From: Paulinella micropora | Taxonomy: Eukaryota; Cercozoa; Imbricatea; Euglyphida | Assembly: GCA_009731375.1 (NCBI GenBank) | Contig: BJOX01000367.1 | Coordinates: 382,474 to 444,516, forward strand | Reading direction: 5' to 3' | DNA length: 62,043 nt | Shown: positions 39,072-52,713 of the stretch, in pieces | Layout of the letters: every line of letters starts with the position of its first letter | Position numbering within the stretch: the stretch's first letter is position 1 | Position numbers and translations under genes: made by a program | The notes under the pieces: model-generated | Seen by the model: only the letters and a program-made list of their open reading frames with translations | Databases searched by the model: none | What the model was told of the DNA's origin: nothing

Positions 39072-42000
39072 ATGTCGACAGAGACCGCCGAAGTGAGTGA
39101 ATTCTCGGAGGCAGAACAAAGAAGAGAAGAAGAAGAAGCAGGAGGAGGAGGAGGAAGAGGACTGAATGAAGGAGGAGGAGGAGGAGGAGATGAAGGAGTA
39201 GGAGGAGGAGTAGAAGAGGGCTGGGATGATGAAGGAAGATATGGAGGAGACGAAGATGAAGGAGGATTTGAACAAGAAGAGACGGGAGGAGGAGGAGCAT
39301 ATGGTAATCCCTTACCACCTGCCTACACGGGAGGAGGAGGACGAAAAATGATCGACTTGATTCATAGTGATGGAGAGGAGATCACAGTGGAGGAACAACA
39401 GTGGGTGCAAGACCACTATGACCTCACTAAAAAAGAGTTTGATAACAAGATGGGGGTAGAGAAGGATACCTATGTGTGGATCCCTCAGGATCAAAGAAGA
39501 GAGAAAAGTCGTGCTAAAAAGGATGTCTATATCCTATTATCAAACACAGCACAGCTCCTCGGCAAACTGGTCTCTGATCCAGAAGAGAGAAAGAAGATAC
39601 AGCATATCAAGTTTGGGGACACACACACCCACCTTGAATTACTCGATGCTATCTTTGGGGTGTACACTCAAACCCTGATTTGGGAACGTACATACGGCCC
39701 ACGATGTGAGGGTTACCTCCAGTACACAAACCCAAGAGCAACGGCCAGATTCCTCGCGACTGGTCAGGAGGCAGTCGATGTAACAAAAATGAAGACCAAT
39801 CTGGGTTCGAAAAACTCGAGTGGCATATTTCATTTTTTTACAATGGAAATAAAGGCCTTGGAGGAGGGGAAGGCAGAGATGGAAAAAAGCATTAAGGCAG
39901 CAGGAGAAACTCATCCTGTGATTGATGAGTTAGAGAAGACCGACAGAGTTCTGACCAAGATCAGACTGTTGATGGGTGCGTTACTGCACAAGGAGGCATG
40001 GAAGAGATGGATTCCTACCAAGGATCACTCTGTCCTTAAATCACTTAGTAACGCACCACCGGTCGCCAACAAAGCAGGTGTTGACCAATATGTGGAGAAA
40101 TATAATTTTCTCAGATCTGCTTCTGAATTGGTGGCCTTTATCACTCATGCTCAAAAGCTGGTGATATCTGAGAAGAAGAAGGCGAAAGAGAATGAGGAGT
40201 TCGAGAAGACGATGAGACTGGAAAGAATGAAAGCAAAAGTGAGTGGTGCAAAGACACACCCTCCGACATATTTGACCCCACCAGCTCCTGCCCCACCAGC
40301 CCCTGCACCCTCGGGCTCAACTACGGTGGTGGTCACAAACACGGAGAAGAAGGACAGACAGAACATCATAAATGCCTTCAAGGGGAAGAAAGGAGGAGTG
40401 GCAAGTCTCATGCTATATGCCAAGACGAGCTCAGACAAAGACTCTGATGCTTCGCTTTTGAGCAAGCTCAAAGAGATCAATGCCTGCATGAAGGCTTTTC
40501 CTTGCGACGAAACGCAGGAATACGAGGCCCTTGTTACTGTTTTTGACCAATCTCTAGTCTCGGAGGGATTTGATCTGACACAGTACAAGTTTTTGAGAAA
40601 GAAGGAGGAGATTAAGAGAAACAATGCAACAGGCCTAGACGCTCAGTGTGAACTGGCGGTGGCCACACTCATTTCATATTTTCAATCTCATGGATACCAG
40701 CATCTCTGCACTGGTACTCTCATAGGATTTGAAATCTTTGAGACAGTGGCGATGAGTTTGAGGAGTGCTGTTGGCTTGGCGGCGACCCTTACGGAGGTAG
40801 TTTCCTCCTATGGGCTATTCTATGGCCGCAAGTCGATCATCCTCTATTTCTTTTCGGCGTTACACACAGTTAACCCGAGTAAGCTTACTCAGCTCATACA
40901 ACAATGCTCGACGTTTAGCTCAGTGAAGTCCAAGAACTTCCTCGAGACACACGTGTTCGAAAATACGGTTCAAAGCGTTGCTCCGTCAGCACTGTTTCAA
41001 GAAGTGATGAGTGCATGCTCAAACATGGACTCGCTCACGGAGGCACATACGGCACAGGCAGGCGGTGTACCTGTTGGCGCACAAGCCACGTACACAAACA
41101 GAGTTGCCGGTTGGAAGAGACAGAGAGAGCCAGACCTGAAGACCGCATGTTGGAGGTGGTTCGCGGGCTTGCAGTGTAAGGCACAGATGGAGAACAGAGA
41201 CTGCTCTTTCAATCATGATAGGCAGAACCCAACAGCAAGGGCAAATTTTCTGAGCAGGACGGAAGGCAAGGAACCGGGCCTTTTCAACATGCTTCAGATT
41301 GCCGCTGCGAACGAAGGTTGGTACGCCAATATGTGTGATGATGAGGAGTTACGACAGGCGATTATTGCCTATGTGGAGAGGATGAAGGAGAAGAAGGAGG
41401 AAAGGGAGAGACAAAAGAACCTAAAGGCCTCTCAAAGAGGACGAGGAGGAGGGGAAGGAGCAGGAGCAGGAGGACGAGGAGGAGGACGAGGACGAGGAGA
41501 TGTCCATATTACTAACGAATACTGTTTCCATGTGAAAGTAGGAGAAGAAAAAAGGGAGGCGTTTGTACCAAGGAGAATGGGGCGAATCCCGGATACTCCA
41601 CCAGAAACTATTAAAAGTTTTATTACTGATTTCTGGGGTGACGAGCCGACGTGGCCGCGTTCACTAACTGAAGTGAAGAAATGCTTACGGACTTTATTCG
41701 AAAATAATAAGCCGTATACTATTATCCTGCCATATAATGAGAAGGCGATATGGGCGCAGGAAATAAGGGACCGGCTTATTGATCATCCTATACCGGTACC
41801 TCTCTCGCAAGCAACAGCTGTGGTGGCTTGTCGTATGGGAACTCGTGAGCAGAGCAGTGCATACAAGCGGAAGCTCAGAAACCTCGACAAGTTGAAATTG
41901 ATACCGCAAGCATTCACATGCTTTGATGGTTTTTACACCCGTAAAGCTCCTTTGCAATACGCGAGACTCATTGACATGCTGGTGGAGCTCGGTAAAGATG

Positions 42001-43098
42001 ATGAGCCGGACACGGTCACGTATGAAAAGACGGGCCTAGATGATGTCTCGGAAGAGGACTTAGGCTTGGAGGAGGACAGAGAACCCCTCAAGCAGCATAA
42101 GCAGATGTCTGATGAAGATTTTCAAGAGGCGGCGCGGAAAATATTGGAAGAAGGAGTAGGCACGGAGAAGGAGAAGGAGCTTTTAAAAGCCAAATTAGAG
42201 GCGAACAAGGAAATTTTTGACCCTCCACATGCAGGTGGTGTCAAGCCTGAAGATTTCACTGCGGTTATTTACAAAATACCGGGTGCGGAGCCGTCACCGG
42301 CACCACGAAGGGCGAATTTGAGTATACATGAGGCGAAGATAGCGGAGGAGCTAGCAAGACAGCTGCTCAATGAGGACTTTATTGAGAGATCAACATCCTC
42401 AATAGTCTCACAACCGAGAATAGTGCCGAAGCCAGGAGGAGAATGGCGCCTGACAGTTAACTATGCTCGTGTTAACAAGGTGCTGGAGGAAGAGAGAAAT
42501 CCTCTAGAAGAAGGAAGGAGAGTACTGCGGAATGCAAAATTCTATTCGGTCATGGACCTTAAGAATGGCTTCTGGCAGATACCACTGGAGGAAAAGTCCA
42601 GATGGCTGACGGCGTTTGTGGTGGGTATGGAAATATACCAATGGAAAGTGCTTCCGATGGGCCTCAAGCAAGCCCCAGGACTTTTCCAGAAGGCGATGCA
42701 GAAGATGTTGAGCAGTCAGTACGATGATTTGTCTGACGGTGGCTTTATGAGAAGGCGGGGACAGAAGGCGGGAGAATATGCATTTTGCTATATCGATGAC
42801 ATTATCGTATACTCTAGCACAATTGAGGAGCATATCGATCATTTGTCCGATATATTCAGGCACATCGGAGCTTTTGGCCTGAAGTGCAATCTAAAGTGTC
42901 AACTTGCCAAGACGAGTGTGACATACTTAGGGTACGAGATCTCCCATAATCGAGTCTCGATATCCAAAGAGAAGAGGGAGGAGATTATGAATCGACCGAT
43001 ACCGAAGAACCGCACTGAATTGCACTCATTCCTTGCGATGGCGCAATACTATAGCCAGTTTATACCCGATTGGGGTGCAACACGGGCTAAGTTGGAGA
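39072..43098 (+). CDS. gag-reverse transcriptase polyprotein (cut by gap)
   Basis: Chosen start is the ATG in ACATCATGTCGACA; an in-frame ATG at 38898 is possible but begins with a hydrophobic stretch. The order is an acidic Glu/Gly-rich N-terminus, a helical gag region, a Pro/Ala linker, a CCCH zinc knuckle (CWRWFAGLQC, then RDCSFNHD: C-x8-C-x8-C-x3-H), an Arg/Gly-rich stretch (RGRGGGEGAG), an unassigned segment, and the reverse transcriptase with WRLTVNYARVN, SVMDLKNGFWQIPL, LPMGLKQAPGLFQ and the active site YIDDIIVYS. Gypsy gag proteins usually carry CCHC knuckles, so CCCH is unusual. I see no DTG or DSG aspartic protease motif between gag and RT. The frame stops at a 10-N gap (43099-43108). 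Confidence 0.88.
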
Positions 43099-43108
43099 NN
43101 NNNNNNNN

Positions 43109-46100
43109 AGAAGTGGAGAAAATGATAGATTTTGGAGACTTTGAGAAGTGGGCGAAGAGGCTTTGCAAGCGTTTCATGCGCTCAAAGATCTTATTTATAT
43201 AGACCCGAAAGACGGAGGACTGGTGTTAACGATGCCCGACTTTACGAAACCATTCGTAGTCGATACAGACGCATCTAAGTTTGCGATTGGGGCTGTATTA
43301 CAACAAGAGGATGAGGAGAAGAAATTACGCCCAATCATGTTTATTAGTAGGAAGTTGTGTGCGGCGGAGAGAAACTATTGCACAAGGCAAAGAGAGGCGT
43401 TGGCGGTAGTATGGGCCCTCAAGAGGCTCAGAGAGTATTTGTGGGGAGGACCTTAATTTACTGTCAAAACTGATCATCATAACCTGTTATGGTTGATGAA
43501 TCATGAACAGACTGGACGGCTGGCGCGGTGGCAAGCGTTCTTGTCTTGTTTCGATTTTACAATGGTCCATCTACCGGGGAAGCGAAATGTGGTCGCTGAT
43601 AGCCTCTCTAGGCTAGAGTTTAACTCAGAAGTATCGGCGTTGGTGTCCACGGTGGAGATGGAAGACTTGTCCACTGACAAGGTGTATGAGGTCAGCCACA
43701 TTGAGGCGATGGAGATGGCGAGTGGAGTCCGATATGACCGCACAGGTCTACGGTACAGTCCACAAGGCCCGGATCACGGGATATGTTGTGAGCTACATAC
43801 CCAGGAGGACGCTGAGTGGTCCTATGAGGTATATGAGAATGCGAAGGCGAACATAAGAGAGGAAGAGGAGACGCAGGAAGTTTATGCGGAGCCTCCTCAA
43901 GAGCGGAGAAGTGACCTAGACGATGACCCGGAAAGAATCGGGGTACGGCTAGAAGATGGTACTATCCATATAGCCTCGCCTACCGCATGGAGGCAACAAC
44001 AGGCTCAAGATCCGGAGTTTAAAGAACTGATACAGTTATATCAGAACCCGGATGAGCTACGGATGACGAAAGCGATCAAAGATCAGATGAAGGAGATGGG
44101 ATGGAGAGATGGTCTACTGTGGTACAAGGGCCTTCACGGTCGCTATGCGTCACAGCCGGACAAATGGACCCTTTGGGTACCGGAGAGTCTGAGACGATTT
44201 ATATTTGTCGCAGCCCACAATTGCCCACTTTTGGCGCATCCGGGTCGACAACGAACTCATATGTTCGTAGCGAGGCGATTCTGGTGGAAGAAGATGAAGG
44301 AGGAGATAGATCAGGCGGTGGATGCATGCATCCCGTGCAAGATAAACAAAACACCACTGAAGGCAAATTTCGGCCTGATTGGCGAATTTCCTCTTCATGC
44401 GGGGATGTTTGAGTTTATACACATTGATCATGTGGGACCTTTCCCAGAATCGAAGGATGGTTACAAATACCTCCTTACGGCTATTGACAGAGCCACCAAC
44501 TATGTGTGGATCATCCCTGTCAAAGACGTTACCGGCAAGACGACGGCCGAGGCGCTGATCGATAGGATCATCTCACAGATCGGAGTACCAAGAAAGATAT
44601 GTTCTGATCGAGGCTCGGACTTTAATAACGAGGTCATCGACAAACTATCTAAGTATTACGGGATGAAATGGCAATATGTTACTGCCTATAACCCGCGAGC
44701 AAATGGGAAAATCGAGCGGGTACACAGACCCCTCAAAGCCTCGCTAAAGATGTATTGCACGAAGAAGGAGAATCAAAGAGCATGGGTCGAGGCAGCACCA
44801 TCATTTGCGTTTGCAATGAACTGTCTACCCTCTACGGCGTTAGGAGGCTCGAAGAGCTCAATCTCGCCATATCAGTTAGTATATGGGCGTGAGCCTGATA
44901 TCCCGACTTCGCTCCTTCACCCAAAAGACACTTGGGCGGATGCGGATGAGTTGTTTGGGATGAGACTTAGAGTGAAGATGGAGGCGGAACAAATAGTCAG
45001 GGCGCATAGAGAGGCGGAGCGCCGAAAGACTGATGCTGAAGGGGTGCGACAAGCGCACTTGGATCAGATCAAGTTCCAGGTCGGGGATATTGTACTATTG
45101 TACCATCCTCAAGTCCCGAAGGGAGTCAGCTCTAAGCTGTTCACTCACTGGAAAGGACCTTATCAGATTATGGAACAGACGGGACCTCTGAATTACAAGA
45201 TCAGGGGTAGAGGGAAGGTGCAAATTGTGAATGTAAGAAGGCTGATTAAGTATGATCCCTTCTTACTGGAAGATGAATCCGTTGAGGAGGCGTTAAAACG
45301 GATGAAGGATGATTTCAAAGAGGTGCCGCCCATCCACAAGGAGGCTGGCATAGACCAAGACGATGCTTATCGGGCACCGATAGCTGAGAAGGAGGAGAGT
45401 GAGGTGGACAGCAAGGAGAAGACTGACCGCATAAGCGCGGTGGGGACTCAGTCCAAGTCTCCGCGAGAGCATAGCGGAAAGAAGGAGAAGATCACAGAGG
45501 CGCAGCTAAGGAGAGCGCGGAATGATCTTATCAACGACCAACCGAGGAAGGCGATGAGGTCGATGAGATCAAAGGACGTCCACCAGGAGGAGGAGGGGAC
45601 GGACACTGACCCAAACGCGGGCAACGTTGAGATTGTCCATGAGCGATGGAAGGAAGGCGATGCGATAGCAACCATCGCATGGGTGAAAAATGTTTTCTAT
45701 CTGATGAGACCAGCGGAACAACATGTCGCTGATGACACTCTCTCAGACTTATACTTGATGCGGGTCGTGGCGGTCCCACGACAGATGCGTGTCACACGGA
45801 CACTCAAAATATCATCAGCCGCAAAGATAGTACAACCGATACTCCAGTTCTGGAGAAGTATGGACCCGGTTGAGGTTCCAAAGGCAAGACATTATCTGCC
45901 AGTATATAAAGACGCAAAAAGTCTCGAGACATGGGATGATACAATTACTCCCAGAGACAAGGATTACACTGCGTGGACCATTCAGACACTGCCAAGAGGA
46001 GTGCTTGATGTCCCTTTTGAATTATCGTTGGGCGGAATCCCTAATAAGATCTGGGACATTCTCAAACAGTCAGAGTTCGATCTGACTTTTGTTGGTGGTC

Positions 46101-46144
46101 CTCCACCAGGCAAAGAAATCCGCGCCAGACGACGAAGGCAGTGA
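43109..46144 (+). pseudogene. RNase H-integrase part of pol, broken
   Basis: After the gap the frame EVEKMIDFGDFEKW shifts by one base near 43150 to GEEALQAFHALKDL. RNase H continues with VVDTDASKFAIGAVL and REALAVVWALKRL. A TAA at 43454-43456 lies in frame between LWGGP and FTVKTDHHNL. Downstream from 43493 the frame is open for 883 residues: an H2C2 integrase finger (about residues 242-287), D312, D372 and E408 with 35 residues between the last two, then KLFTHWKGPYQI of the gypsy C-terminal fold and a further 250-residue region of unknown role. There is no clear chromodomain. One stop and one frameshift could be recent decay or assembly error. Confidence 0.85.
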
Positions 46145-46994
46145 CAAAGAAATTATTTTTCTTTACGCGTCTCAAACAAACTGGTTGATTGCCCACGGCG
46201 TATCATGATTTGATCATGCATCATCAGTTATCAATATGAATATTAAAAAGACTCAGTGATATAACTTGGCATTCGATCGCAACATACGAGTGCGAAAGGT
46301 CGATCGACGATGATACTACACCGTATACGGGGATCGCTAGTGTATTGAGCGATGGTGTTCCCGGGTATGACCCTTTCCAAGTCCTGGGATGATGTTCTCG
46401 AAAATGAAATGTTCTCTGAAACTTTCATTAAATTATTTTTTACGATAGATTATATACTGTCGTACCTGAGCACGGTCAATCTCTACTTGTGTCGGTATAT
46501 CGCAGGGTCGGGTACATACACCTCGACTTCGGATATAGCTATTAGGACTGGCCCCCTAATACTATATCATAGGATATCCGCCTTATACAAGGGTATGTCA
46601 TTAAAAAAGACAATGTACTTACGATCTCCCTGTGAATAATAATAATAATAATGATAATGATAAGAAGAAGAAGGAGATCAAAGGGGGAATCGTACTACAG
46701 CACCACGTTGCTTGTATTTTTTTTATTAATTGTACGTTTGTTCTTGACATACTGCCGAAAAAAAAAAAAAAAAAGAAAAAAAAAGAAATTGAGGGGAAGG
46801 AGTTCAAAATTTACAAGAAAGGCTAGAGAATCCGCTTTGACGTGCCGTATGAGGATATATTTATCGTCTTTTAGCGTCTATCCGTGGGTCGATGCGCTGT
46901 GTGGCATGACTCCATAGCGCATACTATTTGCAGAAAGAAATCAGAAGGTGTATGACGAAAATGCTATTTCCGTCATAAAATCGGGAGGGGGTAC
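46145..46994. other. 3' untranslated part of the LTR element
   Basis: No reading frame. Contains a short (AAT)n run at 46634-46650 and a poly-A run at 46759-46790, and ends in the polypurine tract. Confidence 0.6.
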
Positions 46995-47231
46995 TGTAGG
47001 CATCACCCCCGGATAGCCGGTAAAAAGTACCTTTTCCTGGTGACAGGTGCACCAGCTTGTTTTTCAGTATTATTTGTCCGGATTGGACCTGATGCCATTT
47101 TATTCCTGGTCTGTTGCCGTTTCCCTTTTTGGCTTCACTGAGCTAATATAACGAGACATCATTCTCATCTTTTGAGGACTGTGTTTGGTTGTATTACCGA
47201 CTTTTTACGAGCTATCGTTGGGGGCATTACA
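46995..47231 (+). repeat. 3' LTR
   Basis: 237 bp, about 98% identical to the 5' LTR by eye. Confidence 0.9.
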
Positions 47232-49614
47232 GTTTTCAACACAGACATGCATTATTGATTGGAAAATTTATATTTCTAAAAAAAAATTAAAAAAATGAAA
47301 AAAACTGAATCTGACAATTTATGAAAACAGAAATGTCATATTGTGAAAATGACTCAGTTTTAAGAACGTCAACTGAAAAAATCTGTAAAATCAAGTTCAA
47401 ATGATTTTTCAGAAAATTAAAATATAACATATTCCAAACATTACTGTTTTTGAGTTAACAATCAGTTTAATCAAAGCGCTAAAAGTAGATTAGGCTAACT
47501 TTTTTTTTTGTGACCGGAACAGCTGCTCTGACACTTAGTCGTCACTCAACTGTAGAGGGGCAGACCAAGCATAAGAGTCAAGTAACTACAAGCCGGACGA
47601 CACTCAATGCCACTATGTATTGTGTGGGCCGGCCGACAATTCCTTTTCCCCCTTGGGGAGAAGCCGCCATAAGCGATCGACCCCCACGCCGACACTGACT
47701 CCTCATTTGAAGGCGCTCTCGACCGACCGACACATAACTTAATGCATTGCGGCTGTCGAATAACTAAAAAGAATTAGTCCACATCCAGTGTGAGTCTCAT
47801 CAGTGAGAACTCGTGCCCCCGAGCTCCAGCTCTTCCTTCTTCTTGCATCAGATATAAATGCAATCTCTTGATCGTCCCCTTTCAGTCGAAAAGAAAAAGT
47901 AGCGGATGATCCGTAAGCGACATCAGACTCCATCGTAATCCACATAACATCATGTTTTGGCTCTCTTCCGCGCGCGGTCTACCACTACCCTTGTGCTCTT
48001 CTGCTACGAGCGGTGCCTGGGTTAGTCTTCTCTTCTTCGCCGCAACTTTTTTATCACATTTCGGCGCACCTACCAATAAAGACGATATGCCCGCACTCTG
48101 GACCTCGTTTCATATGCGAAGCGGAATCCTTCGTTCCTCCGTCAAATCAAAAGGCATATCCAGAACTACTCTCTGCATCAGTTGTACCGTCCAAGATGTG
48201 AAATCCTCGTCGTCTTTCTCAATTGACCCATCCTATTGTTCTGTAGGCGCAGATAGGTAAATATGCGACCTTTTCTTATACCCCTATACACAGTGATGTA
48301 TAGAAGAGCTATATATTGTAAAGATGTAGTTATATCCGTTTGCATTTATATACTTTTGAGCCGGTTGAAAACGATAATATTACGATTCATAGCAGGTACT
48401 ACTTTTTTTAAGCAGGATAATATTATCGTTAGGGGTTACATCGGGGAATGGCTCTCTGTTTCCTTTTTGTTGCTTGGCTCTGACAGTCTCCTACATTTTC
48501 CTCCATACTGGTTTCCACTCTTTTGTAGAGGAGGAAGAGTAGGTTATTTTCAGAGTGCTGTGGAATCGGATGGATAAATACCCCGGCTTGCATTAAATAA
48601 TATCTTCTGATTATAACCGACAAAAGTGGAGTCCCAGCCTAGATTTTTATATTCTCCAAATTTCATTTTAGCCATTTGAAAAAAGCCAGTCCCCCAAGCA
48701 AAGGAAGAAGGAAAGGTAGTGAAGGAGTGTAGGAAAGGAGTTGGGGAGGTGTTAGGAGCTTGCTGTGCACAAAAGCAGCAGTGAAATCTTGGACAGATGC
48801 CCGCAAAGCGGCACGGCAAGACACTCGTTGTGTGTACCATTTTGACACTTACAGTAGTGTGTTTGGAGAGTGTAAGGGGGCATAGAAAGTGTATTCAGTA
48901 GGGCAGAAACACTCTAATATGCACTGGATTGATTGTCGACACATTGTCGAGTCTGAGGAGTGATTTATATGCAACCTACAGGGAGTGGAAAGAACCCCCT
49001 GTCAGCTCCCTGTCAACACTCCTACACTTATCCCTACACATACTCCTCACGAGGAGAATAACAAACCATTACACACTCTGACTCTAGTTTGTACTGCCAC
49101 AAGTACGTAGCACACACAAACGTTGAAGAAACGTAAGAACGTGTAACGAGGCAGAGGAAAACAGACAAGCAAAACACAGACAGAAACCTATTCAATTGGC
49201 ACAAAACCTGTTTATACAGACAACACACATCCTACACCAAACAAGGTGACCATCTCTTAGGGGGGTGATAGGCCAGTCTAACAAGACATAGGCCAAGGAA
49301 TTTACGTGTGGATTGGACACAGGAGAACCAAAACGGAGGGTGTTTTTGGGACGATTTTTATTTTCGTTCAAAGCAAACAAAACACACACCTCTCATCACA
49401 TGCAAGCACTACAAACGTGTTGTGTGGTGTCGAATAGGTCAGCAAGGCCACGAACTCTGATACCGAGAGGCTCAGAAGACAAAAAGCGACAGGTGTGTCA
49501 AGGGTCTACAGCGCTCGGTACACACACACGCATACACACACACGAAAACACTCACAAACACACACCCCAAACAAAAAAAAGAAAGGTTTCGGTCGGTTTT
49601 TGAGTTGGGAGAGA
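47232..49614. other. intergenic, no gene recognised
   Basis: AT-rich start, then the right inverted-repeat arm at 47510-47640, then sequence without protein-like frames. A (CA)-type run lies at 49519-49562. Confidence 0.45.
47510..47640 (+). repeat. inverted repeat arm, right
   Basis: Partner of 34625-34800 in opposite orientation (see there). Confidence 0.7.
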
Positions 49615-50515
49615 ACCTTTTGCAAGGGGAAAATAACAGTGGCCTATTGGGCTAAGAGAGTGCCTGACAATTGGCTGGTAATCCCTGCTCGTACAGTTAA
49701 GACTAAGGTCGTGGCTGAGCGATATCGAGGTCCTGCGGAAGGATGGCAGAGCAATCCTCTCGACGAGGAACATGGGACAAACCACCATGAAACCTCGACA
49801 TCTATCTTCCCTAACAATAGGTACGAGGATGCGGAATGGTACAGGTGCATGTATAATGACGGCACGACGCAAGTGGCACTGGGACTGATGAATCAGTACA
49901 ACCCGAGCCTCACGGTCAACGGCACCATAACCATCCAAAACATTTGTTGACCTATACAGGGTTTTGGCAGCCATGCGAGATATCCTGTTAGACGAAGCGT
50001 GGCAAATCAACTACCAAAAGTATCAAGCCTTACTACATACTTTGTTCGTCGACAAGGATCAGCAACCTACTCTCACCTTTCCATTCTCAGCGGAAATAGA
50101 CAAAGAACTTGCCACTGACACACGTTGGCCAAACTCGGCAGGGTTGCTAGCTTTGATTTCTGACCTATAGGGTTGGAACATCGTCTCAGCACGAAACTGG
50201 GGGGCTGGCGCCGGTTGCCATATGAAATCTAGCCCTATCGGAAACCAAGAGCTGGAAACAATACCTTCTACCCTTAGGAGACAACACAACGCAAGGTGCC
50301 CAAGCTCGGGATACCCTGAATGAACTGCTTCACACACTCGAACAGGGACAATGGATCTGGGTGGGCAAGATGGCAGTGACTGGCCAAATCAAATACTTCA
50401 AAGCCAATCTGCGGGTTTTCAAGAAATATATCAGAGGTGGGAAAGCAGTGGAGGCGAAAATCACTCCCCATCCGGCTGTCAAGCTATACAGAGCTGAGTG
50501 CAAGAGAAATTCGTA
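49615..50515 (+). pseudogene. unidentified degraded coding sequence
   Basis: Two adjacent plus-strand frames have protein-like composition. The one ending at 49950 reads GKITVAYWAKRVPDNWLVIP... to SLTVNGTITIQNIC. The one at 49964-50170 reads AAMRDILLDEAWQINYQKYQ... to LLALISDL. Further possible pieces in shifted frames run to about 50515. I do not recognise the family. The mix of stops and shifts suggests a decayed transposon or captured gene, but it could equally be two small genes or chance. Confidence 0.3.
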
Positions 50516-50942
50516 AATGATCATAGTCATGATGAGCTGAGATTTTGCGACGGTTAAGGGATTCAGTGATTACATTGATAGCATGAAGTTCATGGGATCA
50601 GAATAACCTGGGTGTCTTCAACCAGAACTTCAATTTGTTAGGCCAGCCAGGTGATTTGAAAGCTATTGACCAGCGCTTAATGCCATCAAGGTGCTTACGG
50701 TGTGAAGGAGATTTTGCGTTTTATTAATATCTCGCACGAGAAGTCAAAGCTATGGACAAGCAGCCTTCTCGCGAGGCATTCAAGTTTGAGAAAGAGTTAG
50801 TAGGAGTCGTTCTCCAAAGGCTGCGAAGAAATAATGAAATACATCATACTTTCTGTTTATTTACAGTACTAGTGAAAGTTATTATTATTAAAAACTATAT
50901 TGTTGGTTTAAAATTAAGTGCTGTAAACTGCAAAGGTGCACT

Positions 50943-51025
50943 CTACGCCAACCCCGCGCTGCCGACCCCGCCTCGCAGCGCGACAGCGCGGCGAGGCGGG
51001 GTCGGCAGCGCGGTGGTTGGCGTAG
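50943..51025. repeat. GC-rich hairpin
   Basis: Arms of about 34 bp (CTACGCCAACCCCGCGCTGC... and its near-perfect complement) around a short AGCGCGACAGC loop. The GC content is in sharp contrast with the flanks. It lies 160 bp before the octamer array. Confidence 0.85.
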
Positions 51026-51185
51026 GTGCCCCCTCCTACTGCTTCAGGTACACATGCCCTGCGGGCCAAAACACCTCTCTATCTAAATCTACCACACGTC
51101 GGCTCTGCCGGACCCGAAATCTTCCTCAGTCTTCATGTCGTTAGGTTAGTTGTTATTACTTTCAAAATAGTTACTTAATAACACT

Positions 51186-52679
51186 GTGGCATATATACAT
51201 ATATACATATATACATATATACATATATACATATATACAAATATACATATATACATATACATATATACATATATACATATACATATATACATATATACAT
51301 ATATACATATATACATATATACATATATACATATATACATATATACATATATACATATATACATATATACATATATACATATATACATATATACATATAT
51401 ACATATATACATATATACATATATACATATATACATATATACATATATACATATATACATATATACATATATACATATATACATATATACATATATACAT
51501 ATATACATATATACATATATACATATATACATATATACATATATACATATATACATATATACATATATACATATATACATATATACATATATACATATAT
51601 ACATATATACATATATACATATATACATATATACATATATACATATATACATATATACATATATACATATATACATATATACATATATACATATATACAT
51701 ATATACATATATACATATATACATATATACATATATACATATATACATATATACATATATACATATATACATATATACATATATACATATATACATATAT
51801 ACATATATACATATATACATATATACATATATACATATATACATATATACATATATACATATATACATATATACATATATACATATATACATATATACAT
51901 ATATACATATATACATATATACATATATACATATATACATATATACATATATACATATATACATATATACATATATACATATATACATATATACATATAT
52001 ACATATATACATATATACATATATACATATATACATATATACATATATACATATATACATATATACATATATACATATATACATATATACATATATACAT
52101 ATATACATATATACATATATACATATATACATATATACATATATACATATATACATATATACATATATACATATATACATATATACATATATACATATAT
52201 ACATATATACATATATACATATATACATATATACATATATACATATATACATATATACATATATACATATATACATATATACATATATACATATATACAT
52301 ATATACATATATACATATATACATATATACATATATACATATATACATATATACATATATACATATATACATATATACATATATACATATATACATATAT
52401 ACATATATACATATATACATATATACATATATACATATATACATATATACATATATACATATATACATATATACATATATACATATATACATATATACAT
52501 ATATACATATATACATATATACATATATACATATATACATATATACATATATACATATATACATACATACATATATACATACATACATACATACATATAT
52601 ACATATATACATATATACATATATACATATATACATATATACATATATACATATATACATATATACATATATACATATA

Positions 52680-52713
<34 letters not shown>

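Larger units (their letters stand above)
38044..47231 (+). mobile_element. Ty3/gypsy-type LTR retrotransposon, 9.2 kb
   Basis: Two direct LTRs (38044-38282 and 46995-47231) start TGTAGGCATCACC and end GCATTACA. They differ by about four substitutions and two indels, so insertion is recent. Between them lie gag, reverse transcriptase, RNase H and integrase in Ty3/gypsy order. A polypurine tract (CGGGAGGGGG, about 46982) precedes the 3' LTR. No target duplication is evident (CTCCTCC before, GTTTTC after), which suggests inter-element recombination or later change. It is inactive as assembled: a 10-N gap, a frameshift and a stop codon. Confidence 0.92.
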
